From the NCBI GenBank assembly GCA_036381435.1, contig DASVCW010000003.1, positions 1 to 43,713 of the forward strand: DNA of 43,713 nt, written 5' to 3'. Source of the stretch: Fodinibius sp036381435 (GTDB lineage: Bacteria > Bacteroidota > Rhodothermia > Balneolales > Balneolaceae). The position numbers and the translations under genes were made by a program. Shown in pieces: positions 25,103 to 32,168 of the stretch (position 1 is the stretch's first letter; each line of letters starts with the position of its first letter). The notes under the pieces are model-generated. The model saw nothing but the letters and a program-made list of their open reading frames with translations. It had not been told where the DNA came from and made no database searches.

Positions 25103-26035
25103 TTATGACGCCTTTTCCTTTTTCAATCGCTGTTTTCGTGCATATTCTTCAGCCGCTTCACGCACCCATTGTCCGTTTTCGTGTGCATCGCGACGAGCTT
25201 TAAGTCGTTCCTTATTCATCGGACCGTTACCTTTCACCACACTCCAGAACTCATCCCAGTCAATTTCACCGAAATCATAATGTCCTGTTTCTTCGTTGAA
25301 CTTCAGATCGGGATCTGGAATTTCAATACCAACTGCTTTTGCTTCTTCAACATGGCGATCTACAAAACTCTGGCGCAATTCATCATTGGTTTTGGATTTC
25401 ACCCCCCATTTAATCAGCTCCCCGCTGTTGGGTGAATCTTTATCATGCGGACCGAACATCATCATTGTGGCCCACCACCATCGGTTCACCGCATCCTGAA
25501 TCATATCCTGCTGCTCGGGAGTTCCGCTCGCCATCGTAGCAACCATTTCGTAGCCCTGTTTTTTGTGGAAGCTTTCTTCCTTACAAATACGAACCATGGC
25601 ACGAGAATAAGGTCCGTAAGAACTGCGGGCCAGCATAGTTTGATTAATGATCGCAGCTCCATCAACCAGCCAGCCGATCACTGCGATATCAGCCCACGAA
25701 AGCGTTGGATAGTTAAAAATACTCGAATATTTCGCGCGTTCGTTCAACAAGTCGTCAATCACTTCTTCACGGCTGGCTCCCAGAGTTTCGGTTGCGCTAT
25801 ATAAGTAAAGGCCGTGTCCCGCTTCATCCTGCACTTTGGAAAGCAAGATCATTTTCCGGCGCAGGGAAGGAGCACGAGTAATCCAGTTTCCTTCCGGCAG
25901 CATTCCCACAATTTCGGAATGGGCATGCTGAGACATCATCCGAATAAGCTGCTTGCGATAGCGTTCAGGCATCCAGTCCTTAGGTTCAATGGTTTCGCCG
26001 TTATCAATACGCTGTTGAAACTTTTCGTTGTCCAT
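25103..26035 (-). CDS. paaA: Phenylacetyl-CoA 1,2-epoxidase catalytic subunit PaaA
   Basis: A 310-residue ferritin-like di-iron monooxygenase subunit (E. coli PaaA is 309). Iron-ligand motifs include VQDEAGHGLYLY and CKEESFHKKQGYEM; NRWWWATMMMFGPHD and the QHAHSEIVGMLPEGNW segment are characteristic of PaaA. It epoxidises the ring of phenylacetyl-CoA with O2, using electrons normally delivered by PaaE, which is not found here. It is the first gene of the paa operon, divergent from hpd. Confidence 0.96.
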   Translation of the reverse strand: MDNEKFQQRIDNGETIEPKDWMPERYRKQLIRMMSQHAHSEIVGMLPEGNWITRAPSLRRKMILLSKVQDEAGHGLYLYSATETLGASREEVIDDLLNERAKYSSIFNYPTLSWADIAVIGWLVDGAAIINQTMLARSSYGPYSRAMVRICKEESFHKKQGYEMVATMASGTPEQQDMIQDAVNRWWWATMMMFGPHDKDSPNSGELIKWGVKSKTNDELRQSFVDRHVEEAKAVGIEIPDPDLKFNEETGHYDFGEIDWDEFWSVVKGNGPMNKERLKARRDAHENGQWVREAAEEYARKQRLKKEKAS

Positions 26036-26067
26036 GAGATGAAAATTTCGTGAAAATAGTTATAGTC

Positions 26068-26099
26068 TGAACATATACGAGAACAGGAAGTTAAACAAA
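26068..26099 (-). promoter_or_regulatory. Candidate paaA operon promoter
   Basis: On the minus strand TTTG (26099-26096) is followed after 20 bases by TATGTTCA (26075-26068), a partial match to the Bacteroidota-type TTTG-N19-TAnnTTTG promoter. It lies about 33 bases before the paaA ATG. The match is imperfect (6 of 8 in the -7 element), so this is tentative. Confidence 0.3.
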
Positions 26100-26239
26100 T
26101 GCATTCAAATAATTAAACGGTTTAGCACCTGCAATTGTTTTAGGTTTAAATAATAAGAAAAAATGGCACTTGAGACATAGTTTCCAGCATACTATATTAA
26201 TTTTTACAAGAATTTTCTTAACTCAAAATAAAAGCAATC

Positions 26240-27376
26240 ATGAGTGAACAAGCTGCTACTTTAGAACGTCCCGTTGAAGAAAAATTTGAAGATTATCTGG
26301 GGCTTCAGGATGTAGATTATATCGAATTTTATGTAAATAACGCCAAGCAGACAGCTCATTATTTTCAAACTATTTTCGGCTTTGAACTGAAAGCTTACAG
26401 CGGGCTCGAAACCGGTGTTCGCGATCGAGCTTCTTATTATCTGGAACAGGGAAATATTCGCTTTTTGCTCACCGCCCCCGTTACCAGTTCTTCACCCGTT
26501 GTTGATCATGTAGCCAGACATGGAGATGGCGTCCGTGACATCGCCATGCATGTGGAAGATGTGGATCGTGCTTACGAAGAAACAATGAAGCGCGGTGCCG
26601 AAAGCGTGGAAGAACCACATGATATATCTGATGAAAACGGAACCGTTCGAAAGGCGGCGATTAAAACTTATGGTGATACTATTCACACCTTCATTAATAG
26701 GGCTGATTATGATGGATTTTTCATGCCAAAGTTTGAAGAACGTAAATCAAAATTAGATGTTGAACCGGCGGGACTTCATTTTGTGGACCATTGCGTAGGT
26801 AATGTGGAACTCGGCAAAATGAATCACTGGGTTGATTTTTATAAGGATGTAATGGGCTTCAAGCAGTACATCCATTTTGATGACAAAGACATTACCACCG
26901 AATATTCTGCACTGATGTCGAAAGTGATGGCCGGCGGACGTGGCATGATTAAATTCCCGATTAATGAACCGGCTGAGGGAAAGAAGAAATCGCAAATCCA
27001 GGAGTTTCTTGATTTCTATGATGGCCCCGGTGTTCAGCATGTAGCCCTGTTGGCCGATAATATTGTGAAAACGGTGCGAACATTACAGGAGCGGGGACTG
27101 GAATTCTTGCGTATTCCCAGTACCTATTATGATGTACTTGAAGAGCGGGTAGGCAAGATCGATGAAAATATTGATGACCTGAAAGAACTGGGAATTCTGG
27201 TAGATCGTGATAACGAAGGTTATCTATTGCAGATCTTTTCAAAACCTGCGGGTGATCGTCCCACGTTGTTTTTTGAAATCATTCAGCGAAAAGGTGCTCG
27301 CGGCTTCGGAAAAGGAACCTTTAAGGCACTGTTCGAAGCGGTTGAACGCGAACAGGAACTGAGAGGAAATTTGTAA
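26240..27376 (+). CDS. hpd: 4-hydroxyphenylpyruvate dioxygenase
   Basis: A 378-residue two-domain vicinal-oxygen-chelate protein. The iron ligands are visible in the C-terminal domain: His184 (VDHCVGN), His267 (VQHVALL) and Glu346 (FFEIIQRKGARGFGKGTF). It converts 4-hydroxyphenylpyruvate, the keto acid of tyrosine, to homogentisate. The next gene encodes homogentisate dioxygenase. It is divergent from paaA over a 204-base gap that probably holds both promoters. Length and motifs are normal for bacterial enzymes. Confidence 0.96.
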   Translation: MSEQAATLERPVEEKFEDYLGLQDVDYIEFYVNNAKQTAHYFQTIFGFELKAYSGLETGVRDRASYYLEQGNIRFLLTAPVTSSSPVVDHVARHGDGVRDIAMHVEDVDRAYEETMKRGAESVEEPHDISDENGTVRKAAIKTYGDTIHTFINRADYDGFFMPKFEERKSKLDVEPAGLHFVDHCVGNVELGKMNHWVDFYKDVMGFKQYIHFDDKDITTEYSALMSKVMAGGRGMIKFPINEPAEGKKKSQIQEFLDFYDGPGVQHVALLADNIVKTVRTLQERGLEFLRIPSTYYDVLEERVGKIDENIDDLKELGILVDRDNEGYLLQIFSKPAGDRPTLFFEIIQRKGARGFGKGTFKALFEAVEREQELRGNL

Positions 27377-27377
27377 A

Positions 27378-27473
27378 ATAGAACGCGGATTGGGCTGATA
27401 AAACAGATAATCACTGATTTTATAAAATTTATCTGTTGTAGATCAGCTAAAGCTGTGTTAATCCGCGTTCTAT
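27378..27473. repeat. Intergenic element with ATAGAACGCGGATT arms (hpd-hmgA)
   Basis: ATAGAACGCGGATT at 27378-27391 is the exact reverse complement of AATCCGCGTTCTAT at 27460-27473. Internal words (GCTGAT, ATCTGTT, ACAGAT) belong to the same vocabulary as the CACAGAT family. The element fills most of the hpd-hmgA gap and would form a long transcribed hairpin. Confidence 0.85.
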
Positions 27474-27495
27474 AATTTAAAAAGAGGATTCAGTC

Positions 27496-28680
27496 ATGAT
27501 TTATCATCAACTCGGAAAGATTCCACATAAAAGGCATACACAATTCCGGCGTCCCGACGGAGAACTCTACCAGGAGCAGCTTTTTGGAGCCGAAGGATTT
27601 CATGGAAGTTCTTCGCTGCTCTATCATCATAATCCGCCAACCCGTACTTTTAAGGTTGAAAAAGGCGAAGAGATTAAAATTGAGAAATGGGATGATGAAA
27701 TGCTTCGCCATCATCATTTGAGAACGGGGAATGTAGCTGAAGGCGGTGATCCGGTAATGGGACGAAAAGTGCTGTTATACAACAATGATGTTCAAATCGG
27801 TGTTGTTCGTCCTACCGAACCAATGGATTACTTCTACAAAAACGGCGAGCACGATGAACTGCTTTTCATCCACGAAGGCGAGGGTTACGTGGAGACTATG
27901 TTCGGCCGGTTGGATTTCGGTTACGGAGATTATATTTACATTCCGCGCGGTACTATTTACCGGATGGTTTTTGAAACGGAGAAAAACCGCATGCTAACGG
28001 TTGACTCTACCGGACCGATTGATGTACCCAGACGATATGTAACCGAAAAAGGGCAGTTTGCCGAAAACAGTCCGTTTTGTGAGCGCGATATTCGTCGCCC
28101 CGAAGGACCTGTTTATGTTGAAGGCGAAGGCGAGTTTGAAGTACGCATTAAAAAACAGGGACGGTACACTTCATACTGGTACGAGCACCATCCCTTCGAT
28201 GTAGTCGGTTGGGATGGTTATCTGTATCCCTGGATTTTCAACATCAAAGATTTCGAGCCAATTACAGGGCGCGTTCACCAACCGCCACCCGTGCACCAAA
28301 CGTTCGCGGCGCCTAATTACGTGGTTTGTTCTTTCTGCCCGCGTAAGTTTGATTATCATCCCCAGTCTATTCCTGCGCCCTACGCGCACTCAAATGTTGA
28401 TTCTGACGAGGTGTTGTATTACGTGGAAGGCGATTTTATGAGTCGTGAAGGTGTAGAATTTGGCAGTATTACGCAACATCCGGGGGGTATTCCGCACGGA
28501 CCACATCCCGGAAAATATGAGGGTAGTATCGGCAAGGAAGCTACCGATGAATACGCAGTGATGATCGATACCTTCCATCCGCTTCATCTGACTACCGAAG
28601 CTAAAAAGCTGGATGATGACAGCTATCCGTATTCATGGAACAAAGAGAAAGAGCCGGAGAAGATGGAGGCTGAGGAGTAG
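27496..28680 (+). CDS. hmgA: Homogentisate 1,2-dioxygenase
   Basis: Cupin-type dioxygenase of 394 residues. Regions seen: IHEGEGYVETMFGRLDFGYGDYIYIPRGT in the N-terminal cupin; HSNVDSDEVLYYVEGDF (His298, Glu305) and HPGGIPHGPHPG (His328, His334) in the C-terminal cupin, which probably hold the iron. The His-Glu spacing differs by one from the human-type HxxxxxE. It opens homogentisate to maleylacetoacetate. A purine-rich AAGAGGA precedes the ATG. It follows hpd. The later enzymes maleylacetoacetate isomerase and fumarylacetoacetase are not in the window. Confidence 0.9.
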   Translation: MIYHQLGKIPHKRHTQFRRPDGELYQEQLFGAEGFHGSSSLLYHHNPPTRTFKVEKGEEIKIEKWDDEMLRHHHLRTGNVAEGGDPVMGRKVLLYNNDVQIGVVRPTEPMDYFYKNGEHDELLFIHEGEGYVETMFGRLDFGYGDYIYIPRGTIYRMVFETEKNRMLTVDSTGPIDVPRRYVTEKGQFAENSPFCERDIRRPEGPVYVEGEGEFEVRIKKQGRYTSYWYEHHPFDVVGWDGYLYPWIFNIKDFEPITGRVHQPPPVHQTFAAPNYVVCSFCPRKFDYHPQSIPAPYAHSNVDSDEVLYYVEGDFMSREGVEFGSITQHPGGIPHGPHPGKYEGSIGKEATDEYAVMIDTFHPLHLTTEAKKLDDDSYPYSWNKEKEPEKMEAEE

Positions 28681-28706
28681 GAAAGCTTTTTCAAATTGAT
28701 TCCAAT

Positions 28707-28795
28707 AAAAACCCTGAGGGTTTATTTGCCATAGCGCTAAGTTACTAAAAGAGTGTTAGTGAGTTAGGGACGGTGAGAAACCCTCAGGGTTTTAT
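28707..28795. repeat. Intergenic element with AAACCCTGAGGGTTT ends
   Basis: AAAACCCTGAGGGTTT at the left and AAACCCTCAGGGTTTT at the right are reverse complements of each other, and each is also nearly self-complementary. About 54 bases lie between. It is placed after hmgA and could serve as a transcription end, although no long T run follows either hairpin. Confidence 0.75.
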
Positions 28796-28900
28796 ATTAA
28801 TTATTAAGGGCAATCAAATTAAAAACACATAACTTGCCTTTTCGGAATTGATAAACTAACATAAGAATGATTATCCAATTTAAAATCTTAACGTTGGTTT

Positions 28901-30556
28901 ATGGATTTCAAAGAGCTTCAGGAAAAAATTGATCATGCGCGCAGCTTAGCAAATCCTCTGTCCCCGCTTCCATTTCAGGATTTCAAAGAACTGCTGCAAA
29001 AGCGTACGGATGATGACCAAAGCTATCTCACCTATATTGATGAAAGTGATCATCGGGTTGAATTCACTTATTCTGAATTTTGTAATGAAGTACTGGGATG
29101 TGCACGATTTTTGAACGGACATGGCCTTCGTCGCGGTGACCGCATCGCCACTGTTTCACACAATCATTGGCAAACGGTAGTACAGTATTTTGCAGCATGG
29201 CTGCTGGGACTGGTGGTAGTGCCGGTAAACCTGGGGGAGGACGACGAGCGGATTGCTTACATACTTGAAGAAGGAGAGGTAGAACTGGTGTTTATACGAT
29301 CGGATTATAAAGATCGAATTCTAAAAATACTATCCTTATATGACGATCTGAAGCATATTGAAACCGTCATTTGCGAAGAAAGTACCAAAAATTTCAGCAA
29401 GACTGAAGGAGAGCTTAAACTTCCGGATGAATCTTTGGCAGAATCTGATGCCCTGATTGTATTCACATCCGGAACCACCGGCGCGCCAAAAGGTGTAGTA
29501 CTCACACAACGAAACTTGCTTGAAGACGCACGAGCTATCGCTGATTGGCATAATATCGATGAGAAAACACGAATGATGTGTGAACTGCCCATTCATCATG
29601 TAAACGGCACGGTAGTAACAATGATTACTCCCTTTTTTGCCGGCGGATCGGCGGTACTAAACCAGCGGTTTCGAACGGATCGTTTTTTTCCTGTCATAGC
29701 GGAAGAAAAGGCGCATATTGTGAGTGTAGTGCCGACCTTGCTGCAGTTTCTGAATAATTTTTACGAGGATAAAACACTTCCTGAAACGCCATCATTAAGG
29801 CACATTATTTGTGGGGCAGGTCCCCTTACAGTTAAGGTTGCCGAAACCTTTGAAGAGCAGATGAAGATTCCTGTCATCCACGGCTATGGGCTCTCAGAGA
29901 CCACCTGTTATTCCTGTTTTGTGCCCACTGATATTAATAAAGATGAGCATAACAAATGGCGAAGCGATTATGGTTATCCCAGCATTGGCGTTCCGATTCC
30001 CGCTAACGAAATGGCTATTCATGATGAAAATGGAAATGCGGTGCCAGAAAACGAGAGAGGGGAGATTGTTGTTCGCGGAGTAAATGTGATGACCGGTTAT
30101 TACAACAATAAAGAAGCGAATGAAGAAACCTTCAAACACGGCTGGTTTAGAAGCGGGGATGAAGGCTTTTATATGAATGATAGAAAAGGAAGGCCCTACT
30201 TTTTTATCACCGGACGCTTGAAAGAACTAATTATCCGTGGCGGAGTGAACCTGGCACCACTTGAAATTGATGAAGTGATCTGCAAGGCTCCCGGAGTGAA
30301 AGCAGGCATTGCGGTTGGATTTGAAAACAAGTGGTACGGGGAAGAAGTGGGTGCTTATGTGCAACTCGATGATGGTTTTGAAGAAAACGAAGATGAGATC
30401 CTTGACTTTTGTCGCAATCATCTGCCGTTCAGCAAATCACCTAAGATAGTTGTATTCGGAAACGAGATTCCTGTCACTTCAACGGGAAAGTACCAGCGCC
30501 GGAAAGTAACGCATTTGTTTCAACAATGGGAGGAAACCCAGTTTAAGAAGCCGTAA
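28901..30556 (+). CDS. Acyl-CoA synthetase, ANL superfamily
   Basis: Adenylate-forming enzyme of 551 residues. The AMP-binding P-loop FTSGTTGAPKG is near residues 188-198; GYGLSETT, GWFRSGDEG and GRLKELIIRGGVNLAPLEID follow, with the catalytic lysine in STGKYQRRK close to the C-terminus. It activates a carboxylic acid to its CoA thioester with ATP. It is not a typical PaaK (about 430-440 residues), but a role with aromatic acids cannot be excluded next to hmgA and paa. The stop codon lies in the arm of the following repeat. Confidence 0.85.
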   Translation: MDFKELQEKIDHARSLANPLSPLPFQDFKELLQKRTDDDQSYLTYIDESDHRVEFTYSEFCNEVLGCARFLNGHGLRRGDRIATVSHNHWQTVVQYFAAWLLGLVVVPVNLGEDDERIAYILEEGEVELVFIRSDYKDRILKILSLYDDLKHIETVICEESTKNFSKTEGELKLPDESLAESDALIVFTSGTTGAPKGVVLTQRNLLEDARAIADWHNIDEKTRMMCELPIHHVNGTVVTMITPFFAGGSAVLNQRFRTDRFFPVIAEEKAHIVSVVPTLLQFLNNFYEDKTLPETPSLRHIICGAGPLTVKVAETFEEQMKIPVIHGYGLSETTCYSCFVPTDINKDEHNKWRSDYGYPSIGVPIPANEMAIHDENGNAVPENERGEIVVRGVNVMTGYYNNKEANEETFKHGWFRSGDEGFYMNDRKGRPYFFITGRLKELIIRGGVNLAPLEIDEVICKAPGVKAGIAVGFENKWYGEEVGAYVQLDDGFEENEDEILDFCRNHLPFSKSPKIVVFGNEIPVTSTGKYQRRKVTHLFQQWEETQFKKP

Positions 30557-30604
30557 TGCGTAATGAGTGATGAATGTTAGCATTACTCATCATTTATTAC
30601 GTAT
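30552..30604. repeat. Intergenic element, GCGTAATGAGTGATGA family
   Basis: The left arm GTAATGCGTAATGAGTGATG and the right arm, read on the other strand (ACGTAATAAATGATGAGTAA), share an 18-base core. Within each arm the word GTAATGN/ATGATGA recurs at exact 7-base steps. The TAA stop of the synthetase gene lies in the left arm. Confidence 0.8.
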
Positions 30605-30690
30605 CGAATCGAATCCACAATAAAACAGGATCTTTTTAGCGTTATAAAAAGTAGAAGCTGCAATGGCAACTAATTGAAATAGAGGCTCCT

Positions 30691-31416
30691 ATGCACAATT
30701 CGCCACTTAGCCTGGATTTGTTTACCAAAGTTCAATCGGATTTTGAAGTTAGTCAGTACAAAATTCTGGCAGCATTAAAGGAAATTTCCGAAGACTTTAA
30801 GCATAATAAAATCTATCCCAATTTAAGTCACCTGATTCAACTGCATTCCACTCTGGCTGAAATTAGAAATCGACTGAAAGATCTCCGTAATGATTTCCCA
30901 AAGCGTATCAAAAAAATCGATTTTGTTAATCAGGTGATCGAACATGAAGTGGTTTTTGTAGATGGATCGGATTTATCACAAGTGGAGGATTTAATTGAAT
31001 GGGCGCTGCCGTATATTGAAGCAAAAGTTGAAGAGGGTAAGGCCATTTATGAGTTCGTTGATGATGAGATTAAGCTGGAAGAAGTGGGTATTATGCCTAA
31101 CTACACTGATGAAGGCTACTTTTTTGTTCCGGATAATAAGGAGTCGAAGCTGCTGCTCTTTCAGTATGAAGTGACTATCTTCGAAAGTTCGAAAGATACC
31201 TATCGTGCGCTGAAAACGCCCTTTTTAAAGGCTTTAGAAAAAAGCGGAGCGCATCTTTCACCCAACACTATAAAGCTTCATTTGATTAGCGAAAATAAAG
31301 AACTACCTAATCCCGCCACCTTTGCCTTCAATACGGATTTGAGTTTCCCTTTTAATGAAACGATTTTTCCCGTAACCAAGCGAAAACTGCTAAAGCAGAT
31401 TAGTTTTGAGTCATGA
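30691..31416 (+). CDS. Conserved-looking hypothetical protein, 241 residues
   Basis: Not recognised. A soluble, acidic, helix-rich protein without signal peptide or membrane segment. The first 80 residues look like amphipathic helices (LFTKVQSDFEVSQYKILAAL, LHSTLAEIRNRLKDLRNDF). An AGAGGCT site precedes the ATG. It is convergent with a hotdog thioesterase gene, and its last two codons and stop (GAG TCA TGA) are made of repeat sequence. No function is proposed. Confidence 0.6.
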   Translation: MHNSPLSLDLFTKVQSDFEVSQYKILAALKEISEDFKHNKIYPNLSHLIQLHSTLAEIRNRLKDLRNDFPKRIKKIDFVNQVIEHEVVFVDGSDLSQVEDLIEWALPYIEAKVEEGKAIYEFVDDEIKLEEVGIMPNYTDEGYFFVPDNKESKLLLFQYEVTIFESSKDTYRALKTPFLKALEKSGAHLSPNTIKLHLISENKELPNPATFAFNTDLSFPFNETIFPVTKRKLLKQISFES

Positions 31417-31459
31417 GCTGTGAGCCTTGAGTACTCATGGCTCAAAACTCACGACTCAT
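31407..31459. repeat. Intergenic element, TGAGTCATGAG family, copy 2 (between convergent genes)
   Basis: The left arm TGAGTCATGAGCTGTGAGCC and the right arm on the opposite strand TGAGTCGTGAGTTTTGAGCC match at most positions; TGAG recurs at exact 7-base steps four times in each. Both convergent genes end in it: GAGTCATGA gives Glu-Ser-stop on the plus strand and GAGTCGTGA gives Glu-Ser-stop on the minus strand. Confidence 0.88.
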
Positions 31460-31877
31460 TGACTATTGCCAATGTGCAGCGCGAAACGCAAACAAGTTTA
31501 TCATTCGTAAAAATTTTGGTTTCCCAGACCTGGATTTGTCGTCCCCTGTGAATGGGTTTTGAAATTCCTTTAACAGAGTTGCCTTTTTTAACAGCACGAA
31601 TGTGGTTAGCATTAATTTCCACGCCAACCGCCATTTTGCCTTCATCTTTAATATTAAGCCAGGCACCGACCGAAGCCAGCGTTTCAGCCAGCACAACCGA
31701 AGCCCCGCCATGTAAAAGTCCGAAGGGTTGAACAGTATTCTCATCAACCGGCATGGTAGCCTTTATTTCATCGATTTTGAAGGAAGTGAATTCGATGTTC
31801 ATAGCATCACCCATATGAGGTTCATCACGATTCAGGAGCTTTGCTACGCGGTCTTTTAACTGGGACTGGATATACAT
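31449..31877 (-). CDS. Hotdog-fold acyl-CoA thioesterase (YdiI/MenI-like)
   Basis: PaaI-type hotdog thioesterase of 142 residues. The signature PFGLLHGGASVVLAETLASVG (from about residue 48) matches YdiI/MenI-type esterases; the Glu in AETLAS is the expected catalytic residue. It hydrolyses acyl-CoA thioesters, possibly 1,4-dihydroxy-2-naphthoyl-CoA in menaquinone synthesis, or general acyl-CoAs. It lies between two acyl-CoA synthetase genes, which fits a role in balancing CoA esters. Its final Glu-Ser-stop is encoded by the arm of a repeat element. Confidence 0.85.
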   Translation of the reverse strand: MYIQSQLKDRVAKLLNRDEPHMGDAMNIEFTSFKIDEIKATMPVDENTVQPFGLLHGGASVVLAETLASVGAWLNIKDEGKMAVGVEINANHIRAVKKGNSVKGISKPIHRGRQIQVWETKIFTNDKLVCVSRCTLAIVNES

Positions 31878-32168
31878 AAAAGAATGTTGTACAATTAATT
31901 AGAAGAAGGAAGATAAATATTTTTCTCTTAAAGAATGCTTTGACGATTAGCTTAATGGCAGAATAAGCAGTTAAAGCACCTTTTACGTCATCACGAGCGA
32001 GAAAATCATTCGTTCTTCAATTGGAGTGACACTTAAAATAAGAGGAATTGAATCCATTATTTTAATCGAAAGAGTTCTTAAGCGTTAAAAAAATAAGGCT
32101 TTTAAATAACCTGCAAAGATGTAAATTTATATAGTTTAATATATCCATTCATTTAACGGGGAACAGTT

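Noticed and set aside
28901..30556. Calling the 551-residue synthetase paaK
   Set aside because: Length and motif layout are those of general acyl-CoA synthetases; only the neighbourhood suggests phenylacetate.
31978..32030. Repeat copy with GTCATCACGAGCGAG start and GAGTGAC end
   Set aside because: Only short terminal similarity, no convincing second copy or paired arms in the window; left as a possible remnant.
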